Assembly (NCBI GenBank): GCA_018500005.2
Contig: JAHBAP020000257.1
Span: 1 to 5,632 of the forward strand
Direction: 5' to 3'
Length of the DNA: 5,632 nucleotides
Origin: Mycobacterium sp.
GTDB taxonomy: Bacteria > Actinomycetota > Actinomycetes > Mycobacteriales > Mycobacteriaceae
Both the position numbers and the translations under genes were made by a program. The notes under the pieces are model-generated. The model was not told the DNA's origin and searched no databases. It saw nothing but the letters and a program-made list of their open reading frames with translations. Shown here piece after piece: positions 1 through 4,869 of this stretch (the first letter of the stretch is position 1; the number at the start of each line of letters is the position of its first letter).

Positions 1-836
1 AGCTTCTCCAACGCAGGCGCGAGTTCTCCTTCGTTGTCGGCCACCAGGCCGCGCAACTGCTGGGACAACGCGGAGGTGTTGGCCAGCAGATTGACGATCG
101 CGTAGCGGCGCTGTTCGAGAACACCGAGCAGTTCGTTCGCGTTGAGGATCAGGGTGTTCACCTGCCCGCTGCGCTGGGCGAGGATGCCGGTGACGTCCGA
201 GGCGGTCTTGAGCAGGCCGGACAGCGATTCGTTGCGTTCGTTGAGCGCCTTGGAGATTCGGCTGACACCGTCGAACGTCGGGCCCAACTGGGGTGCCACC
301 TTGTTGATGGTCGCGGTGAGCGTATCCAGTGATTGATTGAGCGCCTTGGTGTCGGTGGCGGCGGTATTGGCGGCGAACTCGCCGAGCGCGTCGGTCAGCG
401 AATACGGCGAACCGGTGCGCGACACCGGGATCACATCCGCGGGACGCAGAGTCCCGGGCCCGCCGGACTCCAGGGTTAGCACCCGCTGGCCCAGCAGGGT
501 GCCGGTGCGGATGTGGGCGGTGGTGTCCCGGCCGAGTCGCACCTTCCCGTTAACCATGAACGTGACCAGTGCCTTGCCCTGCTGCAGAGCGACTGCTGAG
601 ACCGTGCCGACCTTCACGCCGGAGACCTTGACGTCGTTGCCCGGCGCCAGCCCGGCCGCCTCGGTGAACAAGGCCTGATGACGGATCGACGTGGCCTGTG
701 TCAGCAGTACCTGGGACTGCAACCCGACGGTGATGAGCAACACGATCAGGACCACTCCGATGAACCCGGAGCGGATGAGATGGGAGCCGTGGTATCTCAG
801 CATGCCGGCCTGGGCTTGTTCATCACGGTTCAGCAC
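1..836 (-). CDS. mceC: MCE family protein MceC, lipid-transporter subunit (partial, C-terminus beyond left edge)
   Basis: Third Mce subunit of the operon; about 278 codons are present and the frame stays open to the left edge, so the C-terminal part (these proteins are usually about 350 residues or more) is missing. What is seen: a short polar N-terminus, a membrane anchor at about residues 23-39 (GFIGVVLIVLLITVGL), then an MCE/MlaD domain at about 50-124 with the typical pattern of AGLxPGNDVKVSGVKVGTV and, later, a TGTLLGQRVLTLESGG stretch. A helical, Asn/Leu-rich region follows (for example TKALNQSLDTLTATINK), as in the needle-forming part of Mce proteins. The protein is expected to be anchored in the inner membrane and to reach into the periplasm. 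Start: I chose the GTG at 836, giving (V)LNRDEQAQAG; it overlaps mceB by 14 nt. An in-frame ATG at 803 is the alternative and would leave a 19-nt gap. The LNR opening resembles the N-terminus of Mce4C as I remember it. The family is secure; the exact start is not. Confidence 0.9.
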   Translation of the reverse strand, partial: MLNRDEQAQAGMLRYHGSHLIRSGFIGVVLIVLLITVGLQSQVLLTQATSIRHQALFTEAAGLAPGNDVKVSGVKVGTVSAVALQQGKALVTFMVNGKVRLGRDTTAHIRTGTLLGQRVLTLESGGPGTLRPADVIPVSRTGSPYSLTDALGEFAANTAATDTKALNQSLDTLTATINKVAPQLGPTFDGVSRISKALNERNESLSGLLKTASDVTGILAQRSGQVNTLILNANELLGVLEQRRYAIVNLLANTSALSQQLRGLVADNEGELAPALEK

Positions 837-1848
837 ACCTGCCCGTGTGCTGCATGATCCAGGGGAAGTGCGCGGTGCGCCCCTGCAGATCGGTGACCCG
901 AACCGACATGCCGCACAGATATTGGTTGATCCAGCTTCCGTAGGATCCCAGCCGCACCAGCTTGCGGTAGTTCTTGGGTGCCTTCTGCAGCGCGATGTCC
1001 AGAGTTTCCTTGTCGCTGTCCAGGATTGGGGCCAGTCGGGCCAACTGGTCGACGGTCCCGGCCAACGGCGGACGGGCCTCGTTCAGCAGGTCCGTCAGTG
1101 ACGCGCTGCCGCTCTCCAGAGCGGTGATGGCGTTACCGATCGGGTCGCGGTCGGCGGCCAGTCCGCTGATCAACCCTTCGAGCTTGTCCACCGCGCCGGA
1201 GAACTTGCCCCCGTCTTTGTCGATGGTCGCAAGCACCGAATTGAGATTGTCGATCAGTTGCTGCACCGTCTGGCTGTTGTCGGCCAGTGCCGTGGAGAAC
1301 GCCGAGGTCTTGGCGAACAGCGACTCGACGTTGCCTTCCTGGCCCTGCAGGATCTGGATCAACGAGGTGGTCAGCGCATTCACTGCCTGCGGATTGAGGC
1401 CCTGCACAATGGGTTTCAGGCCACCCAGCAGAAGATCGAGGTCCAGTGCCGGTTGGGTGCGCTCGGCAGGGATCACCGAACCGGGCGGCGCGATCCTGGT
1501 CGACCCGGGGCCGTCGAGCAGTTCCAGGTAGCGGTCTCCGACCAGGTTCAGGTAGCGGACCGCCGCGGTGGTGCCCGAGGTCAGCGCGATATCGCTATCG
1601 GCGCCGAAGCCGACGGTGACCGAGTTGTCAGGCTGCAGCGACACGCTTTTCACCGTGCCGACCTTCACCCCGGCAACACGCACCGAGTCACCGGACTTCA
1701 GGCTGGACACGTCGTCGAAGACGGCCGTGTAGATGTGCTGTGCACCGCCCCGGTATTGCCCGAAGATGGCGAACAGGGCGGCAGTGAGCAACAACATCAC
1801 CGCCATGAAGATGCCGACCTTGAGACCGGTTGTGCGCAGCGGTTTCAT
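823..1848 (-). CDS. mceB: MCE family protein MceB, lipid-transporter subunit
   Basis: Complete 341-residue Mce protein in the second mce position, the usual length for MceB. N-terminal membrane anchor at about residues 11-30 (VGIFMAVMLLLTAALFAIFG). MCE domain at about 38-112, with DDVSSLKSGDSVRVAGVKVG and the strongly conserved RYLNLVGDRYLEL stretch. A Pro/Leu segment, QPALDLDLLLGGLKP (132-146), leads into a long helical region (about 150-295) with heptad-like Leu/Ile spacing (LIDNLNSVLATID, VDKLEGLISGL). The C-terminus carries GSYGSWINQYLCG (301-313) and a second Cys at 338 (GRCAEP), a pair that may be disulfide-bonded in the periplasm (inference). Known role of the family: hexameric or heterohexameric MCE rings that form a hydrophobic path for lipids across the periplasm. 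The ATG at 1846-1848 overlaps the mceA TGA by 4 nt (ATGA), indicating translational coupling, so the start is well supported although no strong Shine-Dalgarno is visible. Confidence 0.95.
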   Translation of the reverse strand: MKPLRTTGLKVGIFMAVMLLLTAALFAIFGQYRGGAQHIYTAVFDDVSSLKSGDSVRVAGVKVGTVKSVSLQPDNSVTVGFGADSDIALTSGTTAAVRYLNLVGDRYLELLDGPGSTRIAPPGSVIPAERTQPALDLDLLLGGLKPIVQGLNPQAVNALTTSLIQILQGQEGNVESLFAKTSAFSTALADNSQTVQQLIDNLNSVLATIDKDGGKFSGAVDKLEGLISGLAADRDPIGNAITALESGSASLTDLLNEARPPLAGTVDQLARLAPILDSDKETLDIALQKAPKNYRKLVRLGSYGSWINQYLCGMSVRVTDLQGRTAHFPWIMQHTGRCAEP

Positions 1849-3053
1849 CCGGGCATCCCGATCTGGGCGGAGTTACGCGGCGGCCCGTCCAGCGGTCCGA
1901 ATAGAGCTTGTTTGAGCGCGTCGGAGTTCAGCAGGATGCCCTGGTTGCCGTACTGGGCCTGGTTGGCTCCGATGTCGGTGACCACGTAGGGCGGCCGTTG
2001 TTCGTAGGCCACGTTGGGCAGGTCCGTGCACTGCGGTCCGCCCTTGGCGGCGACCTTGGGCAGGTTGCCCGGATATCGGTAACGCTCGCGCCCCAAGAAG
2101 AACCCTTGCAGCAGTGTGGCTCCCGGCATGGCCAGGCCGGGTCCGTTGGCCAGTGGGAGCAGGCCGGCGACCCCGCAGTAGAGCGCCGGGCTGTACTGGT
2201 TGGTTAGATCGGTGGTTGGCGCCAGCAGGTGGATCACGTCGGCCAGCGGTGCCCGGTTCTCGGTGAGCACGTCGGTCCCGATGTCCGCCAGGCCGATGGC
2301 GCTGAGCAGCAGGGCATCCAGACTGTCCTGCTCGTCGATCACGGTCTGGCTGATTCGGGTGACGTTGTCGACGGTGGCCAACAGATCCGGGGAGGCGTCG
2401 GCCACCGAGTTGAACACCGTCGGCGAGATCTCCAGAACGTGATTGAGATTGTCCAGCGACGGATTGAGCCGCGCCAGGGCGCTGTCGAGGTCGACGAGGG
2501 TCTTGCCGAACTTCTCGCCGCGGCCGTTCAGTGAGGTCGAGATGGCGCCGAGGGTCTGGTTGAGTTTGGCGGGTTCGACCTCGCGGAGCACGCCGACCAA
2601 CTTCTCGAACACCGTGTTGATCTCGACGGTGACCTTGTCACCGCCCTGGATCGTGGTCCCGGCCTGCAGGGCTTCCGGTGCCGGCTGCGGCGGCGGGATC
2701 AGGTCGACGAACTTGGAACCGAAGACCGTCGAGGAGGTGATCTCCGCGCCCACGTTGGACGGGATGGCCTCGATGGAGTCCGGGTCGATAGCCAGGTGCA
2801 GTGCGGCCCCGCCGTCCGGCAGCGGTTCGATGGAGGCCACCTTGCCCACCGGAGCGCCGTTGAGTTTGACCTTTGCGTCGGGATACATCACCAGACCGGC
2901 CCGGTCGGCGAGGACGGTTACCGGCACGGTTTTGGTGAATCTGCCCTGGAACAACCCCACCGCGATGGCGACCACCAGTGCCAGCGTCAGCACGGTGAGG
3001 ACCCCGGCCAGTGGGCGCGCGTATCGCGACCACGGTGAAACCTTCTTCGTCAC
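1845..3053 (-). CDS. mceA: MCE family protein MceA, lipid-transporter subunit
   Basis: Complete Mce protein of 402 residues, the usual size for MceA. Membrane anchor at about 14-35 (PLAGVLTVLTLALVVAIAVGLF). MCE domain at about 42-120, with DRAGLVMYPDAKVKLNGAPVGKV and IPSNVGAEITSSTVFGSKFVDLIPP, the hallmarks of an MceA subunit. A Pro-rich linker is followed by a long helical region (about 145-285; LNPSLDNLNHVLEISP and similar). The C-terminal region has NQYSPALYC (285-293), YRYPGNLPKV and GGPQC (338-342), typical of MceA proteins; Cys293 and Cys342 may pair (inference). It follows the permease pair directly, the canonical mce order. Start: GTG at 3051-3053, 4 nt after the yrbEB stop, gives MTKKVSPWSRYARP, a short basic cytoplasmic tail before the anchor. 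A TTG 19 codons upstream (3110) would add a segment that simply reads through the end of yrbEB and is less likely. The stop overlaps mceB by 4 nt. Confidence 0.95.
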   Translation of the reverse strand: MTKKVSPWSRYARPLAGVLTVLTLALVVAIAVGLFQGRFTKTVPVTVLADRAGLVMYPDAKVKLNGAPVGKVASIEPLPDGGAALHLAIDPDSIEAIPSNVGAEITSSTVFGSKFVDLIPPPQPAPEALQAGTTIQGGDKVTVEINTVFEKLVGVLREVEPAKLNQTLGAISTSLNGRGEKFGKTLVDLDSALARLNPSLDNLNHVLEISPTVFNSVADASPDLLATVDNVTRISQTVIDEQDSLDALLLSAIGLADIGTDVLTENRAPLADVIHLLAPTTDLTNQYSPALYCGVAGLLPLANGPGLAMPGATLLQGFFLGRERYRYPGNLPKVAAKGGPQCTDLPNVAYEQRPPYVVTDIGANQAQYGNQGILLNSDALKQALFGPLDGPPRNSAQIGMPG

Positions 3054-3060
3054 GTCCTCA
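3051..3060 (-). promoter_or_regulatory. yrbEB stop / mceA start junction with GAGGA element
   Basis: On the minus strand this reads TGAGGACGTG: the TGA ends yrbEB and the GTG starts mceA. GAGGA looks like a Shine-Dalgarno core but lies only one base from the GTG, closer than the usual 5-9 nt. Start selection here may therefore depend mainly on ribosomes terminating on yrbEB and re-initiating. It supports the GTG at 3053 over the upstream TTG. Confidence 0.45.
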
Positions 3061-3915
3061 CCCGGCCAGGTTGAAGTTGCCGTTGGAGCCGTAGATAGCC
3101 AGCGAGACAAGCAGAGTCACCGAGACCACCACGATCAGCGAGGTCCGGACCGCGTTGCCCACAGCCACCCCGACCCCCGAGGGGCCGCCGGAGGCGAAAT
3201 ACCCGAAATAGGTGTGGATCAGCAGGATGGTGATCGCCATCAGCACCGCCTGCACGAACGACCACAACAGGTCCAAGGGGTTGAGGAAGGTGGTGAAGTA
3301 GTGGTTGTACAGCCCGCCGGACTGACCGAACAATGCCACCGTCACGAATTCACTGGCCAGGAAGGACAGGATCACCGCGATCGAGTACAGCGGTGTGATG
3401 GCGACCAGGCCGGCCAGCAGTCGGGTGGACACCAGGTACTCGACCGGCCGGATGGCCATCGACTCGAGGGCGTCGATCTCCTCGTTGATCCGCATCGCCC
3501 CGAGTTGGGCGGTCACCCCTGCGCCGAAGGTTGCCGCCAGCCCGATCCCGGCCACCACCGGCGCGGAGATCCGCACGTTGATGAATGCGGCCAGGAAGCC
3601 GGTGAGCGCCTCGATACCGATATTGCCCAGCGACGAATAGCCCTGTACCGCAATGGTTCCCCCGGCTGCCAGGGTGAGGAAGCCGACGATGGCCACCGTG
3701 CCGCCGATCATCGCCAACGTCCCGGCACCCATGCTGATCTCGGCGATCAGCCGGATCACTTCGCGACGGTAGTGCACCGCGGCGTGCGGCATTCCGGCGA
3801 TGGCCTTGCCGTAGAACAGGGTGTGGTCCCCGATCCGGCTCATCAGTCCGACGGGTACCGCCAGGCGGCGGAAAAGTCTCGGATAGTTGGCCCTCAGGAC
3901 CGCAAGGTTGCTCAT
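3058..3915 (-). CDS. yrbEB: MlaE/YrbE family ABC transporter permease, second subunit (YrbEB)
   Basis: Complete 285-residue inner-membrane permease, a normal length for YrbEB. It is the second of two YrbE subunits that together form the membrane channel of the Mce lipid importer. Seen in the sequence: an N-terminal amphipathic part, then hydrophobic segments at about 56-92, 116-137, 161-187, 213-236 and 257-275. The MlaE-family signature is GAMRINEEIDALESMAI (139-155), the cytoplasmic coupling motif (EExDA) expected to contact the ATPase. Other family stretches are GYSSLGNIGIEALTGF, INVRISAPVVAGIGLAAT and GYFASGGPSGVGVAVGNAVRTSL; the C-terminus ends YGSNGNFNLAG. These blocks match my memory of M. 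tuberculosis YrbE4B more closely than the other YrbEB paralogues, but this is unaligned. ATG at 3913-3915, 12 nt after the yrbEA stop; the mceA GTG follows its own stop by 4 nt. The ATPase (MceG/Mkl) is not encoded in the window and is usually found elsewhere in the genome. Confidence 0.95.
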   Translation of the reverse strand: MSNLAVLRANYPRLFRRLAVPVGLMSRIGDHTLFYGKAIAGMPHAAVHYRREVIRLIAEISMGAGTLAMIGGTVAIVGFLTLAAGGTIAVQGYSSLGNIGIEALTGFLAAFINVRISAPVVAGIGLAATFGAGVTAQLGAMRINEEIDALESMAIRPVEYLVSTRLLAGLVAITPLYSIAVILSFLASEFVTVALFGQSGGLYNHYFTTFLNPLDLLWSFVQAVLMAITILLIHTYFGYFASGGPSGVGVAVGNAVRTSLIVVVSVTLLVSLAIYGSNGNFNLAG

Positions 3916-3927
3916 CGCCGTCCCGTG

Positions 3928-4734
3928 TCAGCCCGTGGTCAGCCTGATGCCGATGGCCGTGACGACCACGTTGACGACGAATAGCGCCATGAAGGCATAG
4001 ACGACGGTCTCGTTGACGGCGTTGCCGACCGCCTTGGCTCCGCCGCCGTGGATCATCAGTCCGCGGTAGCAGGCCACCAACCCGGCGATCAGCCCGAACA
4101 GCGCCGCCTTCACACAGGAGATGATGACCTCCGGTACCCCGGTCAGCAGGGTGATGCCGGCAGCGAACGCTCCCGGGTTGACCTGTTGGACGAAGACCGA
4201 GAAAACGTACCCGCCGAGGATGCCGATGATGACCACCAGCGAGTTGAGCAGCAGGGCGACTAGGCCGGAGGCCAGCATCCTGGGCGTGACCAGCCGTTGC
4301 ACCGGGTTGATTCCCAGCACCTCCATGGCGTCGATCTCCTCGCGGATGGTTCGGGAGCCCAGGTCCGCACACATGGCGGTGGCACCGGCACCGGCGACGA
4401 TCAGGACGGTCACCAATGGCCCGACCTGAGTCACCGCCCCGAAGGCCGCACCGGCACCAGACAGGTCGGCCGCACCCAGTTCACGCAGCAGGATGTTGAG
4501 GGTGAAACTCACCAACACGGTGAACGGGATGGCCACCAGCAGGGTCGGCGCCAGGGACACCCGCGCGACGAACCAGGACTGTTCCAGAAATTCCCGCCAC
4601 TGGAACGGCCGTTGGAACGCGAAGCGGACGGCGTCGGCCGACATCGCGAAAAGACCCCCGACGGACTCCATCGGGCCGGTGACACCCTTGCCCAAGGCGA
4701 TACCCGGAGACCAGCGATTCGCCTTATCCGCCAT
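3928..4734 (-). CDS. yrbEA: MlaE/YrbE family ABC transporter permease, first subunit (YrbEA)
   Basis: Complete 268-residue inner-membrane permease and first gene of the mce operon. It pairs with YrbEB to form the permease of an ATP-driven lipid importer. Seen: FQRPFQWREFLEQSWFVARVSLAPT (about 40-64), the interface helix typical of YrbEA; hydrophobic segments at about 60-84, 100-122, 152-183, 204-222 and 243-264; and the signature CADLGSRTIREEIDAMEVLGINP (122-144) containing the EExDA ATPase-coupling motif. The tail reads GGGAKAVGNAVNETVVYAF and IGIRLTTG. Blocks such as FTLNILLRELGAADLSGAG and NPGAFAAGITLLTG resemble M. tuberculosis YrbE4A as remembered, hence a likely group-4 (steroid-type) system; this is inference. 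Start: the ATG at 4732-4734 is the only good upstream start; an internal Met22 (MESVGGLF) is the alternative and would remove a short polar N-terminal tail. No strong Shine-Dalgarno is seen in front of either. Confidence 0.95.
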   Translation of the reverse strand: MADKANRWSPGIALGKGVTGPMESVGGLFAMSADAVRFAFQRPFQWREFLEQSWFVARVSLAPTLLVAIPFTVLVSFTLNILLRELGAADLSGAGAAFGAVTQVGPLVTVLIVAGAGATAMCADLGSRTIREEIDAMEVLGINPVQRLVTPRMLASGLVALLLNSLVVIIGILGGYVFSVFVQQVNPGAFAAGITLLTGVPEVIISCVKAALFGLIAGLVACYRGLMIHGGGAKAVGNAVNETVVYAFMALFVVNVVVTAIGIRLTTG

Positions 4735-4759
4735 CCGCCCGGGCGCTCATTTCGTTCGA

Positions 4760-4789
4760 AGAATCCCTGTGCCGGCCGAATACCGACAA
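4760..4789 (-). promoter_or_regulatory. Candidate mce-operon promoter, proximal
   Basis: On the minus strand TTGTCG (4789-4784) and GATTCT (4765-4760) are separated by 18 nt. The first matches 4 of 6 positions of the TTGACA box; the second keeps the A at position 2 and T at position 6 that matter most in mycobacterial -10 elements. Transcription would begin near 4753, giving a leader of about 20 nt before yrbEA. Assigned by eye only. Confidence 0.3.
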
Positions 4790-4829
4790 GCCGAATGTAG
4801 GCGATCAACCTCTCGGTAGTGCGCCGAAT
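4775..4829 (+). repeat. Three direct copies of GCCGAAT
   Basis: Exact heptamers at 4775-4781, 4790-4796 and 4823-4829. The first two start 15 bp apart and the third starts 33 bp after the second, roughly one and a half and three helical turns. They lie between the divergent starts and overlap the candidate mce promoters. A role as binding sites for a regulator is inference; in GC-rich DNA a single copy would mean little, but three plus an inverted copy in about 75 bp stands out. Confidence 0.5.
4794..4799 (-). promoter_or_regulatory. Candidate mce-operon -10 element, distal
   Basis: TACATT on the minus strand fits the mycobacterial TANNNT -10 pattern better than the proximal candidate, but no recognisable -35 box lies 17-19 nt upstream. 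Transcription would start near 4787, with a leader of about 53 nt. It overlaps the second GCCGAAT copy, so a protein bound there could block it. Confidence 0.25.
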
Positions 4830-4849
4830 CTGCCCCAAACAATTCGGCG
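4822..4849. repeat. Inverted repeat CGCCGAAT-N12-ATTCGGCG (candidate operator)
   Basis: Perfect 8-bp arms at 4822-4829 and 4842-4849 around a 12-bp spacer; pairing stops outside the arms. It includes the third GCCGAAT copy and the inverted copy. It lies immediately upstream of the proposed SDR -10 element, in the -35/spacer zone, a typical place for a dimeric regulator such as a TetR or GntR type to act. It could also form a weak hairpin, but it is not followed by a T-run, so it does not look like a terminator. Confidence 0.45.
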
Positions 4850-4857
4850 TGGCGCGG

Positions 4858-4863
4858 CACAAT
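4858..4863 (+). promoter_or_regulatory. Candidate -10 element of the SDR gene (leaderless)
   Basis: CACAAT matches TANAAT at all but the first base. Its last base is 7 nt upstream of the GTG start at 4870, which is where transcription would begin. The SDR mRNA would then be leaderless, a common arrangement in mycobacteria. This agrees with the absence of a properly spaced Shine-Dalgarno. No convincing -35 box is seen. Confidence 0.4.
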
Positions 4864-4869
4864 GAAGCA

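Larger units (their letters stand above)
4735..4869. promoter_or_regulatory. Divergent intergenic regulatory region between the mce operon and the SDR gene
   Basis: A 135-bp gap between two divergent starts, with local A+T-richer stretches in an otherwise GC-rich window. It must carry the promoters for both the mce operon (leftward) and the SDR gene (rightward). It contains three direct GCCGAAT copies and one inverted copy, plus a short inverted pair TACCGA (4781-4786) / TCGGTA (4813-4818). I found no match to the KstR palindrome known from steroid-catabolism genes. Confidence 0.7.

Noticed and set aside
1..836. Truncated or broken mceC pseudogene
   Set aside because: The frame is open and domain-complete up to the window edge, so the missing C-terminus is explained by the window boundary.
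974..1989. Overlapping plus-strand frames opposite mceB and mceA
   Set aside because: Antisense shadows; no start context or protein features, while the minus-strand Mce proteins are unmistakable.
2443..3984. Long open frame of 513 codons on the plus strand
   Set aside because: It runs antisense to mceA, yrbEB and the end of yrbEA. Its product is low-complexity, rich in Gly, Arg, His, Asp and Gln, with no recognisable domain; this is the usual antisense shadow of GC-rich genes.
3350..4372. 340-codon minus-strand frame overlapping both permeases
   Set aside because: It is in a different frame from yrbEA and yrbEB, spans their junction, and gives an Arg/Gly/His-rich product without membrane segments.
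4822..4849. Inverted repeat as a transcription terminator
   Set aside because: It lies upstream of a gene start between divergent genes, has a 12-nt loop and is not followed by a T-run on either strand.
4735..4869. KstR or KstR2 operator, expected for steroid-related genes
   Set aside because: No TnnAACnnGTTnnA palindrome is present. CAAG at 4787-4790 is only a half-match to the KstR2 site without the second half.
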